Assembly (NCBI RefSeq): GCF_015712165.1
Contig: NZ_JADPZX010000001.1
Coordinates: 5,654,001 to 5,718,000, forward strand
Length of the DNA: 64,000 nt
DNA from: Streptomyces spinoverrucosus
Lineage (GTDB): Bacteria; Actinomycetota; Actinomycetes; Streptomycetales; Streptomycetaceae
Direction: 5' to 3'
The position numbers and the translations under genes are program-made. The notes beneath the pieces were generated by a model. It was not told the origin of the DNA. It was given only the letters and a program-made list of their open reading frames with translations, and did not search any database. Shown here piece after piece: positions 24,515 through 33,042 of the stretch. How positions within the stretch are numbered: position 1 is the first letter of the stretch; each line of letters begins with the position of its first letter.

Positions 24515-24913
24515 TCACCCTTTTTGAACAGGCGCTTCGGCGTCGAACTCGCGGCGGGCCCGATCGACCTTGGGCAGGTTCTCGGCGGACCAGTGGGCGA
24601 GCGCGGCGAAGATCGGCGCGAGGCTGCGGCCGAGCTCGCTGATCTCGTACTCCACCCGGGGCGGCACCTCCGGGTGGTACGTGCGGATCACCAGGCCGTC
24701 GCGCTCCATCTGGCGCAGCCGCTGGGTGAGGACCTTCGGCGTGATGGTGCCGACGGTGCGCTGAAGCTCGACGAAGCGCTGCCGGCCGTACTCGTTGAGC
24801 GTCCACAGGATCGGCGTGGTCCACCGGCTGAACACGATGTCGAGCACGGGCGACACAGGACAGGCGAGCTCGGGCTCGACGCTTCGGCCGCGCTTGCCGG
24901 TGGTGTCGCTCAC
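24515..24913 (-). CDS. HxlR-family transcriptional regulator
   Basis: 132-residue winged-helix regulator. GTG at 24913 follows AGGAGGG by six nt, better than a GTG at 24934. It has the HxlR pattern: CPVSPVLDIVFSRWTTPILWTLNEYG at the start, with Cys18 at the position used for redox or electrophile sensing in several members, then RFVELQRTVGTITPKVLTQRLRQMERDGLV (recognition helix and wing) and YEISELGRSL. Divergent from an NmrA-like oxidoreductase, its likely target. Confidence 0.88.
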   Translation of the reverse strand: MSDTTGKRGRSVEPELACPVSPVLDIVFSRWTTPILWTLNEYGRQRFVELQRTVGTITPKVLTQRLRQMERDGLVIRTYHPEVPPRVEYEISELGRSLAPIFAALAHWSAENLPKVDRARREFDAEAPVQKG

Positions 24914-24941
24914 GGCGCCCTCCTGGGTAGTCACTTTCTTC

Positions 24942-24951
24942 TAGGTACCTA
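24942..24951. promoter_or_regulatory. Candidate HxlR operator in the divergent promoter
   Basis: Perfect 10-bp palindrome TAGGTACCTA between the HxlR gene (start 24913) and the NmrA-like gene (start 25017). It lies in the AT-rich part (TACTATACG follows, a plausible -10), where an autoregulated divergent regulator would bind. Confidence 0.45.
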
Positions 24952-25016
24952 CTATACGTGCGATGCTAGCGTCCCCGACGTCCTGGCAGAACCGTTTCGG
25001 ACGTGGGGAGTCAGTC

Positions 25017-25862
25017 ATGATCGTTGTCATCGGAGCCTCGGGAAACGTCGGCCGCCCGCTGGTGGCCGGGCTCGCGGCGCAGGGCCGGAAAACGACGGCC
25101 GTCACACGGGGCCGACTGCCCTACGCCCTTCCTGAGGGCGCCCGTCACATACGAGCGGACCTGGCGGCGCCCGAGAGCCTGCGGCCGGCGCTGGAGGGAG
25201 CGGAGGCCCTGTTCGTCCTCGTCGCCGGCGCGCTGCTGACCGGCGGCACACCGGCGGAGGACCTGTTGGGCATGGCGGAGGCCGCCGGCGTTCGGCGAGT
25301 GGTCCTCCTCTCCTCCCAGGTGACCGGCACTCGCCCGGAGGTCGCCTCGCACGCGCGGCTGCGGGAGTTCGAGGCGGCGGTACGGGCCTGGGGCGGGGAG
25401 TGGACGATCCTCCGCCCGGCGGGCTTCGCCTCGAACGCCTACGCCTGGGCCGAGACCGTCCGCGCCGACCGCACGGTGATCGCCCCGTTCGGCGACGTGG
25501 CGCTGCCGGTGGTGGATCCGGTGGACATCGCGGAGGTGGCGTCGGTGGTGCTGCGGGAGGACGGCCACGGGGGCCGGACGTACGAACTGACCGGCCCGAC
25601 CGCGATCTCGCCTTGCCGGCAGGCCGAGGTGCTGGGGGAGGCGTTGGGGGCGCCGCTCCGCTTCATAGAACTGACACGCGAACAAGCCCGGGTAAGGATG
25701 GCGCAGTTCATGCCGGAGGCGGTGGTGGAGGGCACGCTCGACGTGCTGGGCGAGCCGCTACCGGCGGAGCGCCGGGTGAGCCCCGACGTGCGGTCTCTCC
25801 TGGGCCGCCCGGCGACCACCTTCGACGACTGGGCGGCACGCAACGTCAAGATCTTCGACTGA
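25017..25862 (+). CDS. NmrA-like NAD(P)-binding protein
   Basis: 281 residues. The Rossmann nucleotide motif IGASGNVG is at about 5-12; the chain is an atypical SDR of the NmrA/QOR2 type without the usual catalytic Tyr-x-x-x-Lys in an obvious place. ATG at 25017 follows GGGGAG. Members reduce quinones or act as redox-sensing regulators. Divergent from an HxlR regulator, a frequent pairing for quinone or aldehyde stress genes. Substrate unknown. Confidence 0.85.
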   Translation: MIVVIGASGNVGRPLVAGLAAQGRKTTAVTRGRLPYALPEGARHIRADLAAPESLRPALEGAEALFVLVAGALLTGGTPAEDLLGMAEAAGVRRVVLLSSQVTGTRPEVASHARLREFEAAVRAWGGEWTILRPAGFASNAYAWAETVRADRTVIAPFGDVALPVVDPVDIAEVASVVLREDGHGGRTYELTGPTAISPCRQAEVLGEALGAPLRFIELTREQARVRMAQFMPEAVVEGTLDVLGEPLPAERRVSPDVRSLLGRPATTFDDWAARNVKIFD

Positions 25863-25899
25863 CGGCTGCCCGCGCATCGCCCGCCTCACCTCACAATCC

Positions 25900-26151
25900 C
25901 TACATCCCTTCGGACTTCTTCGCCGCTCTCCTCGTCCCCCATGCCAGACACCCCCACCGGGCAACCGCGCCCACGGCGAGGGAAACGAGGATGGCTCCCC
26001 AGTCGATGATGTGCGGCAGACCTGGGAAGAAGGCGAAGACAGCAAGGGTGCCGACCAGACCCACGAAGAAGGCGGCACCCCCGACGGCCCGCCGCCGCGT
26101 CTCCCACGCCCTGTCGGGGCTCCGCCCCTGCCGCTGTCCCTGTTCGATCAT
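25900..26151 (-). CDS. Small two-helix membrane protein
   Basis: 83 residues with ATG at 26151 and a weak ribosome site. Two hydrophobic segments (AVGGAAFFVGLVGTLAVFAFFPGL and IIDWGAILVSLAVGAVARWGCLAWG) with basic termini. No known family to me. It starts only 8 nt downstream of the stop of a minus-strand secreted protein and is probably co-transcribed with it. Confidence 0.6.
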   Translation of the reverse strand: MIEQGQRQGRSPDRAWETRRRAVGGAAFFVGLVGTLAVFAFFPGLPHIIDWGAILVSLAVGAVARWGCLAWGTRRAAKKSEGM

Positions 26152-26158
26152 GAACGGC

Positions 26159-26617
26159 TCACTTCGTGATGTGGTGGCACTGACTCACGCGGCGCACGCC
26201 GTTGACATAGAGGCGGGCGCATGCCTTTCCATAACGAGGCAAGGTCTGCGGAGGGTTGGTCCGCATGGGGTCGATCTTGCACTCGGCGTGCGTCCTGCCA
26301 CGTGAGGTGCGATACGTGCGGTTGTTGGTGTCGGCGTATGTGAAGTCGATGCGCCAGTTGCAGAAGCCGGTGCCGAGTGCGGCGACGAAGGCGCAGCCGA
26401 CACCAGCATTCTGGTAGGTGATCTTCCTGCCGTTTCCTCGGATGATGTGCGTGAGCATGCAACCGGTCGGGACCTTCACGGTCATGCCGCCCACGCTGTA
26501 CTCGAAGGTGCGCACAGGAGTTGAGCCGATCGCCCCGGCGTGCGCACTCGCTGGTGTGCCGAGGATGACGGCTCCTGCGGCGGCCAATGCTGTGACGAGA
26601 CGCCTGACGTTGCGCAT
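26159..26617 (-). CDS. Secreted cysteine-containing protein of unknown function
   Basis: 152 residues from ATG at 26617, with AAGGGG upstream. Signal peptide MRNVRRLVTALAAAGAVILG, cleavage after SAHA. The mature part has six Cys (GCML, GCAF, FCNW, ECKI, ACAR, QCHH), which could make three disulfides, and a mixed beta-rich composition with few acidic residues. Codon use is less GC-biased than in nearby genes. Family unknown; the small secreted, disulfide-rich shape is compatible with an inhibitor, toxin or binding protein. Confidence 0.7.
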   Translation of the reverse strand: MRNVRRLVTALAAAGAVILGTPASAHAGAIGSTPVRTFEYSVGGMTVKVPTGCMLTHIIRGNGRKITYQNAGVGCAFVAALGTGFCNWRIDFTYADTNNRTYRTSRGRTHAECKIDPMRTNPPQTLPRYGKACARLYVNGVRRVSQCHHITK

Positions 26618-26853
26618 GACCCGGGTGGCCCCTTCTGATGATCTCCTGATGAGTACCCGGAGTAACGCGTCCAGCGGACGCAGGTTGCAGGATCTCGGTC
26701 GGTTCACTGCCGTGAGCGATCAAGAAGTCTGGCGGCTGACGAGCAGGAACGTTCAGGGGTGCGAGGATTTGCGTGTGCCGTCCCAGGGCTGCTTGGGATC
26801 ACGGCACTCCCTGCGCGCGGACCTCGATGCTCCGCGCTCGGGCCAGCAAAAAA

Positions 26854-26873
26854 GCCCTCCCGGCGGGGAGGGC
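26854..26873 (-). terminator. Intrinsic terminator of the tRNA gene
   Basis: On the minus strand the stem (arms 26854-26861 and 26866-26873, 8 bp) is followed by six T (complement of AAAAAA at 26848-26853). It is located 10 bp past the tRNA 3' end. Confidence 0.9.
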
Positions 26874-26882
26874 GGAGACTTG

Positions 26883-26955
26883 CGCCCCCGGCAGGACTCG
26901 AACCTGCGGCCAAGCGCTTAGAAGGCGCCTGCTCTATCCACTGAGCTACGGGGGC
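26883..26955 (-). tRNA. tRNA-Arg (anticodon UCU)
   Basis: 73 nt with discriminator. Acceptor stem GCCCCCG/CGGGGGC, D-loop AGTGGATA, anticodon stem GGCGC/GCGCT with loop CTTCTAA giving anticodon TCT, and T-arm GCAGG TTCGAAT CCTGC. CCA is not encoded. Decodes AGA, a rare codon in this genome. Confidence 0.97.
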
Positions 26956-27277
26956 CGGGTGTGTGGCCTCTGTCGTGGGTGCCCCGGGTGTGGGCTGATC
27001 CGTGACGTTGCCGGGGACAAGGATAGAGCTCCCGGATCCTTGACCCTGCTGCTTCGCCTCCGTGGCTCGATGTGGAGGTTCGGTGAAGCGGTCCTGATAA
27101 TCGCAGGCAGGTACGAATCGTGCATCGCTTTTGACGCCTCACGCGCCGGGTGTTGTGCACTCGTTATGCCTGGACTGTGTCCGTGTCCCAGTCGCCCCTT
27201 CCGTCCCTTGTGTTCTATCGGCGCGCAGACATGCTCATATGCTTCAGATATCCCATAAAATTGGGCATTCTTCGCAT
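26956..27277. other. Intergenic region between tRNA-Arg and dynA
   Basis: 322 bp holding the promoter of the tRNA gene (minus) and of dynAB (plus). Its GC content drops to about half around 27230-27270, likely the dynA promoter. No further gene seen. Frames reading into dynA from here lack ribosome sites. Confidence 0.5.
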
Positions 27278-28885
27278 GTGGTGACCTTGGACGTACGGCC
27301 TCAGCTGCTCGACGCACTTTCCGCCCTGCGCGACCGCGTCGCCGCCGCACGCTTCCCGCTGCCCCTGGCGGGGGCCCCACGCGCGCGTGCCAACCGCGAC
27401 GAACTACTCGCCCAGCTCGACGACTACTTGGTGCCCCGCCTGAGAGAGCCTGAAGCGCCCTTGCTGGCGGTCGTGGGCGGCTCCACGGGCGCCGGCAAGT
27501 CGACCCTCGTCAACTCCCTCGTCGGCCGCCGAGTGAGCGAGGCCGGCGTCCTGCGGCCCACGACCCGGACGCCTGTCCTGGTCTGCCACCCGGAGGATCA
27601 TCACTGGTTCAGCGGCATGCGCGTCCTGCCCGACCTCACGCGCGTGTGGATGCCCCACCGCGAGCCCGACGACGATCTGCTGGGCCCCGGCGAGAACCCC
27701 GCGCGCGTGCTGCGGATCGAGGCCGCCGAGACCCTGCCGCCGGGCCTCGCCCTCCTCGACGCGCCCGACATCGACTCCTTGGTCGCCGACAACCGCACCC
27801 TCGCCGCCGAGCTGATCTGTGCCGCCGACATCTGGATCATGGTCACCACGGCCGCTCGGTACGCCGACGCCGTCCCCTGGCACCTGCTGCGCGCCGCCAA
27901 GGAGTACGACGCCACGCTGATCACGGTCCTCGACCGGGTCCCCCACCAGGTCGTCTCCGAGGTCTCCCGGCAGTACGGCGCCCTGCTCACCAAGGCCGGC
28001 CTCGGCGACGTGCCCCGCTTCACCGTGCCCGAACTGCCCGAGTCCGCCTGGGGCGGCGGGCTGCTGCCGGCCACCGCCGTCGCGCCGCTGCGCACCTGGC
28101 TCGCCCAGCAGACCCAGGACCGCGGCGCCCGCCAGCACGCCATGGCCCGTACGGCGCACGGCGTCCTCAACTCGCTCAAGTCCCGGATGCCCGAACTGGC
28201 CAGCGCCGCCGCAGCCCAGTACGCCGCCGCCCTCCGGCTCACCTCCGCCGTCGACCTCGCCTACGACAACGAGCACGCGCGCGTAAAGGGGCGCCTGCAG
28301 TCCGGTGCCGTGCTCGCCGGGGACGCCCTGAAACGCTGGCGGGCCTTTCCGCTCGACTGCACTGCCGGGGAACTCCTCGACGCCCTCGTGGAGAGCCTCA
28401 GCGCGCTCCTGCTGTGTGCCGTCACCGCCGCCGACGAGCGCGTCGACGATTCCTGGCGCCGCGAACCGGCGGCGCGTGCCCCGGAGCTCGTGGACCGCGA
28501 CGCGTCCCTGGAGAACGCCGAGCACCGCATCGGGATGGCGGTACGGCGGTGGCGGCGCGAGGTCGAGGAGTACGCCGAGGACGAGGTACGCGGCCTCGAC
28601 CGGGGCGCCGCGCAGGACCCCGAGGTGATCGCCGCCCTGGTCGCCACCGCGCTGCTGGGCGGCCGTCGAGCCCGCTCCGCGGGTGAGGGGCTCGCCGAGC
28701 GGATCGGCGCGCACGGGGCGCTGCGGCTGCGCGACCGCGGCGGGCGGCTGCTCACCGAGTACGTGAACCGGGTCATGCACAACGAACGCGAGCGCCGCCT
28801 CGCGCCCCTCGACGCCCTCGACGTCCATCCCGAACCGCAGGCCGAACTCATCGCCGCGTTGTCCGTACTGCAGAAGGAGAGGTGA
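27278..28885 (+). CDS. dynA: Dynamin-like GTPase DynA
   Basis: About 535 residues if the GTG at 27278 is used ([20 protein letters not shown]); the start is uncertain because no ribosome site is clear and the frame continues upstream. The P-loop [10 protein letters not shown] is at about 67-76, with [10 protein letters not shown] and the G3-like [11 protein letters not shown] long helical C-terminal half follows. In Streptomyces venezuelae, DynA and DynB act with SsgB and SepF to stabilise FtsZ rings during sporulation septation. The following gene begins within 4 bp, matching the dynAB operon. Confidence 0.85.
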   Translation: MVTLDVRPQLLDALSALRDRVAAARFPLPLAGAPRARANRDELLAQLDDYLVPRLREPEAPLLAVVGGSTGAGKSTLVNSLVGRRVSEAGVLRPTTRTPVLVCHPEDHHWFSGMRVLPDLTRVWMPHREPDDDLLGPGENPARVLRIEAAETLPPGLALLDAPDIDSLVADNRTLAAELICAADIWIMVTTAARYADAVPWHLLRAAKEYDATLITVLDRVPHQVVSEVSRQYGALLTKAGLGDVPRFTVPELPESAWGGGLLPATAVAPLRTWLAQQTQDRGARQHAMARTAHGVLNSLKSRMPELASAAAAQYAAALRLTSAVDLAYDNEHARVKGRLQSGAVLAGDALKRWRAFPLDCTAGELLDALVESLSALLLCAVTAADERVDDSWRREPAARAPELVDRDASLENAEHRIGMAVRRWRREVEEYAEDEVRGLDRGAAQDPEVIAALVATALLGGRRARSAGEGLAERIGAHGALRLRDRGGRLLTEYVNRVMHNERERRLAPLDALDVHPEPQAELIAALSVLQKER

Positions 28886-28888
28886 CCG

Positions 28889-31822
28889 GTGACTGCCGTC
28901 ACTGACCAGGACCGCACGGAACACGCCGATCCCGAGCAACCGGAGAAGCTGGAGGGGCCTGAAAGGTTGAAAGCGTCAGAAGGGGTCGAGGGGGTTGGGG
29001 GGATCAGAGGGGCTGAACAGTCATACGGGGTCCAAGGTTCTGAAGAGGCAGAGGTGGCAGAGGAGGCGCAAGAGGGGGAAAAGGAAGAGGTAGAAGGGTC
29101 GGAGGGGGCGGCCGCGGAGGACGAGCGCGCCGAGGGGTGCGGGGAGGGGCGCGAGGAGGGGCCTGACACCGAGGGCGGTGACTCCGAGGGGCATTGTCCT
29201 GACCCTGAAGGGCGTACTCGTGGGGGCGGTGAATCTGAGGGGCGTACTCCTGGGGGCAGTGACCCTTGGGGGCGTACTCCTGGGGACAGTGCCCCCGAGA
29301 GGCGGACTCCTGAGGGCAATGCCCCTTGGGGGCGTACTCCCGAGGGCAGTGCCCCTGAGACGCGTACTCCTGAGGGCGGCGATTTTGAGCGGCCTGGCCC
29401 TGAGGACAGTGACTCCGAGCGGCTTGGCCCTGAGGGCGTTGACTCCGAGGGACCTACTCCAGAGGACGGTGACTCCGAGGACAGTGACTTCGAGGGGCGT
29501 ACTCCTGAGGAGCCTGACGCTGCGGATTGTGATCCTGTGGAGAGCGATTCCGGAAACGGTGCCCATGGGGATGATTCTGGAAAGGAGTCTCCCAAGGGAG
29601 GCGATTCCGAAAGCGGTCCCTCTGAGGTGTGTGTCGATTCCGGAAACTGGTCAAAGGGTTCCACCGGGGAGGACTGCGACTCGGGGGAAAGCGCTTCTGC
29701 CGCCAGAAAGGACTCCCCCTGGAGGGCGGATTGGGCGAGTGGCGCCTTCAGGCGTCCCTGGAAGGCGTTGCGTAAGGCTGCAGAGCCGGGGACGGAGGAG
29801 TCCGGGGCCGGGGCATTCAGGGCGGGGGAGCAACGGGGCGCCGCATCGGGGGAGAACCAGGGGCACGCGCGCGTGAGAGACGGCTCACGCCTGAATGGCG
29901 TCCCCCGCCGAGAGAACGGGCCCCGCCGCGAAGAGGACCTTCGCCGCCAGGACACCCCCCGCCGCGAAGAGGACCTTCGCCGCCAAGACGCTCCTCGCCG
30001 CCAAGACGCTCCTCGCCGCGAGGAAGACCCTCGCCGCCAGGACGGCCCGCGACGCGACGGCCCCTTGGGTCGCACCGGCGCCTCCCGCCGCGACGTCCCC
30101 TCCCGCCGCAAGGAGTCCGAAGAGGCCTGGGACGACGGGCTGATCGCGCGTCGGGTGACCGAGACGACCGGCGGTGAGCAGGCCGCCGTAATGGAGACCA
30201 GGCCGACTGGGCCGCAGACCGTGATGCCGCTGTCGTACGACGGCCCGTTGCGGTCGCGCCTGGACGCCCTGCGCGAACTCGTGGGGCTGTCGCGCACCCG
30301 GCTCGACAGCGTGACTCTCGCCGAGGCGGGCCGGGTGCTCGACGAGGCGGCGGCGCGGCGCAAGCTCTCCGGGCTGCACACCGTCGTCGCCATCGCGGGC
30401 GCGACCGGCAGCGGCAAGTCGCAGCTGTTCAACGCGCTGGCCGGGGTGGCCATCTCGGAGACGGGCGTACGTCGGCCCACCACGGCCGCGCCCATCGCGT
30501 GCAGTTGGAGCGACGGTGCGGCGAGCCTCATCGACCGGCTCGGCATCCCGGGGCGGTTGCGCCGGCGCCCGTTGCAGAGCCCGGAGGCGGAGGCTCAGCT
30601 GCAAGGACTGGTCCTGGTGGACCTGCCCGACCTCGACTCCGCCGCCGTACAGCATCGCGAGCAGGCCGAGCGGCTGCTGGATCTCGTGGACGCGATCATC
30701 TGGGTGGTGGATCCGGAGAAGTACGCCGACGCCGTCCTCCACGAGCGTTATCTGCGGCCCATGGCCGGGCACGCGGAGATCATGATCGTCGTCCTGAATC
30801 AGGTCGACCGGCTCCCCGGGGAGGCGGCCGACCAGGTGCTCGACGATCTGCGGCGGCTGCTCGACGAGGACGGGATCGCCCTGGGGGAGCACGGCGAACC
30901 GGGCGCGGCCGTGCTCGCGCTGTCCGCGCTCACCGGGGAGGGCATCGGGGATCTGCGCGAGGTGCTTGGCCAGTTCGTGGCGGAGCGGGGCGCCGCTGCC
31001 CGTCGTATCTCCGCCGATCTCGATGCCGCCGCGGCGCGGCTGTGGCCCGTCTACGCAACCCGGAGGCGCACGGGACTCAGTGAGCAGGCGCGCGACGAGT
31101 TCTCCGCGCGGCTGGCGGACGCCGTGGGCGCCACCGCCGCCGGTGAGGCCGCCGAACGGGCCTGGCTGCGCAACGCCAACCGGGCGTGCGGGACGCCCTG
31201 GTTGCGATTGTGGCGGTGGTACCTGGACCGGCGCGAACCTCCCACGGGACGACTGCAGTTGCGTGCGCATGCCGACGAGCAGGCCACCGCGCGGCAGAAG
31301 GTCGAACAGGCGGTGCGTACGGTGGCCGACCGGGCGTCGGCCGGGCTGCCCGCGCCGTGGGCGCAGGCCGTGCGGGAGGCGGCCGCGCGCGGGTCCCATG
31401 GGTTGCCCGAGGCGCTCGACGAGCTGACGGCGCGGGCCGGGTTGCCGCCAGGACGCCCGCCGCGGCCGGGCTGGTGGCCCGCGGCCGTGCTCGTGCAGGT
31501 GTCCATGACGATGCTCCAGGTCGTCGGCGGGCTGTGGCTGGTGGGACAGATCGTCGGGGTGATGTCACCGAATCTCGGGGTGCCGGTACTGCTGATGGTG
31601 TCCGGGATCGTCGGCGGCCCGCTCGTGGAGTGGAGCTGCAAACTGGCGGCGCGGGGGCCGGCCCGGCGGTACGGGCTGGAGGCGGAGCGGCGATTGCGGG
31701 AGGCGGCGGCCGGGTGCGGGCGGGCACGGGTGCTCGATCCGGTGGCGGCTGAGCTGCTGCGGTACCGGGAGGTTCGGGAGCAGTACGGGCGGGTTCTGCG
31801 GACGGGGGCAGGGGTGAGGTAG
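28889..31822 (+). CDS. dynB: Dynamin-like membrane GTPase DynB with expanded disordered N-terminus
   Basis: 977 residues from GTG at 28889 (GGAGAGG six nt upstream). The GTPase domain starts at about 430; the P-loop GATGSGKS is at 504-511, followed by LVDLPDLDS. Two membrane helices are at about 866-890 and 898-915, as in DynB, which anchors the DynAB complex at sporulation septa. Residues 1-420 are unusual: an acidic Glu/Ser/Gly/Pro stretch with ten-residue repeats such as GRTPEGSAPE, then an Arg-rich stretch of PRREEDLRRQD repeats (about 337-400). Other DynB proteins I recall are much shorter. Confidence 0.85.
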   Translation: MTAVTDQDRTEHADPEQPEKLEGPERLKASEGVEGVGGIRGAEQSYGVQGSEEAEVAEEAQEGEKEEVEGSEGAAAEDERAEGCGEGREEGPDTEGGDSEGHCPDPEGRTRGGGESEGRTPGGSDPWGRTPGDSAPERRTPEGNAPWGRTPEGSAPETRTPEGGDFERPGPEDSDSERLGPEGVDSEGPTPEDGDSEDSDFEGRTPEEPDAADCDPVESDSGNGAHGDDSGKESPKGGDSESGPSEVCVDSGNWSKGSTGEDCDSGESASAARKDSPWRADWASGAFRRPWKALRKAAEPGTEESGAGAFRAGEQRGAASGENQGHARVRDGSRLNGVPRRENGPRREEDLRRQDTPRREEDLRRQDAPRRQDAPRREEDPRRQDGPRRDGPLGRTGASRRDVPSRRKESEEAWDDGLIARRVTETTGGEQAAVMETRPTGPQTVMPLSYDGPLRSRLDALRELVGLSRTRLDSVTLAEAGRVLDEAAARRKLSGLHTVVAIAGATGSGKSQLFNALAGVAISETGVRRPTTAAPIACSWSDGAASLIDRLGIPGRLRRRPLQSPEAEAQLQGLVLVDLPDLDSAAVQHREQAERLLDLVDAIIWVVDPEKYADAVLHERYLRPMAGHAEIMIVVLNQVDRLPGEAADQVLDDLRRLLDEDGIALGEHGEPGAAVLALSALTGEGIGDLREVLGQFVAERGAAARRISADLDAAAARLWPVYATRRRTGLSEQARDEFSARLADAVGATAAGEAAERAWLRNANRACGTPWLRLWRWYLDRREPPTGRLQLRAHADEQATARQKVEQAVRTVADRASAGLPAPWAQAVREAAARGSHGLPEALDELTARAGLPPGRPPRPGWWPAAVLVQVSMTMLQVVGGLWLVGQIVGVMSPNLGVPVLLMVSGIVGGPLVEWSCKLAARGPARRYGLEAERRLREAAAGCGRARVLDPVAAELLRYREVREQYGRVLRTGAGVR
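29200..29520 (+). repeat. 30-bp degenerate tandem repeats in dynB (acidic block)
   Basis: About ten degenerate in-frame units, consensus core GGGCGTACTCCTGAGGGCAG, coding for decapeptides of the type GRTPEGSAPE. Composition is T-richer than surrounding coding DNA at third positions. Confidence 0.75.
29899..30110 (+). repeat. Arg/Glu-rich tandem repeats in dynB (basic block)
   Basis: In-frame units of about 33-36 bp encoding PRREEDLRRQD-type peptides (near 29920-30050), followed by shorter RRDxP units. The block is strongly basic and follows the acidic block directly. Confidence 0.75.
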
Positions 31823-31849
31823 GGCGCCGGGCCTTTGGCCCACTGGCAT

Positions 31850-32048
31850 CTTGGCTTGTCTCTGGTCAACTTGACTTGCCCCGGGCGTCTCGGCCTGTCC
31901 GCGGGTACCTCGGCTTGTCCGCGGGTGTCGCAGTGTGTCCGCGGGTACCTCGGCCCGTCCGCAGGTGTCTCGGCGTGTCCCCGAGCATCTCCGCTTACCT
32001 CGGGTCATCTCGCCTTGTCCCCGGGCATCTCGGTGCGCTGTCCGGTCG
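31850..32048. repeat. Ten degenerate 20-bp tandem repeats between dynB and ssb
   Basis: Units begin at 31850, 31870, 31889, 31909, 31929, 31949, 31969, 31989, 32009 and 32029. Consensus is CTCGGCTTGTCCGCGGGTAC, all 20 bp except the second (19 bp). The 20-bp period is not a multiple of three, and no ribosome site precedes it, so it is non-coding. It fills most of the dynB-ssb gap. Confidence 0.88.
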
Positions 32049-32082
32049 TGTTCTCCCTTCCTCCCCCGAACGGGTGGCGGAG

Positions 32083-32110
32083 TTTTCCACAGGCCCAGGG
32101 GTCGTCCACA
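32083..32110 (+). promoter_or_regulatory. Pair of DnaA-box-like sites upstream of ssb
   Basis: TTTTCCACA (32083-32091) and TCGTCCACA (32102-32110), same orientation, 19 bp apart. The second fits the Streptomyces DnaA-box consensus (T/C)(T/C)(G/A/C)TCCACA fully; the first has one mismatch. Located about 190 bp upstream of the ssb start. Confidence 0.45.
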
Positions 32111-32295
32111 GCGCTCAGCGGGCTCGGCTCGGCGGAGGCAGTCTGGCTTTGCGGCGATCGCGACGGACGCGGTCGTCACGGCGGTGGCGGTACGCGAACG
32201 ATCGCGGCCGCCGCCGGCAGACGCAGCCGTACGGGACGGGCCCGTACGCGTGTCCGCCCGGTGCGAGCGGCCGGGCGGGGGAGGGATACGACGAG

Positions 32296-32784
32296 ATGAA
32301 CGAGACGATGGTGTGCGCGGTGGGCAACGTGGCGACGCAGCCGGTCTACCGGGAGTTGGCGGCCGGGCCGTCGGCACGGTTCCGGCTGGCGGTGACCTCT
32401 CGGTACTGGGACCGGGAGAAGAACACCTGGACGGACGGGCACACCAACTTCTTCACGGTGTGGGCCAATCGGCAGCTCGCCACCAACGCGGCCGCCTCCC
32501 TGGGAGTGGGCGATCCCGTCATCGTGCAGGGCCGGTTGAAGGTGCGGACGGACGTGCGCGAGGGGCAGAGCTGGACGTCGGCCGACATCGATGCCGTGGC
32601 GATCGGTCACGATCTGGCGCGAGGCACCTCGGCGTTCCGGCGCGCGAACGCCAAGGGCGAGACGGTGGCGGCAGGTTCACCTCAGCAGCCCGAGCCGGTG
32701 TGGGAGACGCCCGCCGGTGAGTCGGAGGAGAGCACGGCCGACACCGAGTCCCAACGGGGGTCAGTGGTTGCGGCGGTGACGTGA
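32296..32784 (+). CDS. ssbB: Single-stranded DNA-binding protein (SsbB-type)
   Basis: 162 residues. The OB fold occupies about 1-110, with VCAVGNVATQPVYREL, FRLAVTSRYWDREKNTW, FFTVWANRQLATNAAASLGVGDPVIVQGRL and a final SADIDAVAIGHDL segment. The C-terminal part is short and lacks the DDDIPF-type acidic tip that recruits partner proteins in the main SSB. That matches the second Streptomyces SSB (SsbB), which is needed for chromosome segregation during sporulation. ATG at 32296 has GGAGGG upstream. It is next to the sporulation dynamins. Confidence 0.88.
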   Translation: MNETMVCAVGNVATQPVYRELAAGPSARFRLAVTSRYWDREKNTWTDGHTNFFTVWANRQLATNAAASLGVGDPVIVQGRLKVRTDVREGQSWTSADIDAVAIGHDLARGTSAFRRANAKGETVAAGSPQQPEPVWETPAGESEESTADTESQRGSVVAAVT

Positions 32785-33042
32785 CGTCGGAGGACAAGGC
32801 TGCCCGAACTGCGGCTTATCGATGAATGCGTTCCCGGACGACCCTGGTGGATTTGTCGATAAGCCCTGTTCGCAGGGGGTCTCGGCGATAACGATTCCGA
32901 GTCGGATCCCCGGTCCGACGGGATCACTGGGAAGCCTGGTGCGCCCGCATCCCTAGGATGCCGAGCGTGGCCCTCGTGGCTTGAGATTCTGCTGGTGGGA
33001 CCGTCCCCCCATGTCAACGGGTCCTGCTCGAAGGGGAATTCT

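Noticed and set aside
26883..26955. tRNA-Arg as attachment site of the mobile element
   Set aside because: The element's repeats are at 34645 and 46669; no tRNA 3' end is duplicated.
31850..32048. CRISPR array or coding repeat
   Set aside because: No spacers between units and a 20-bp period incompatible with one reading frame.
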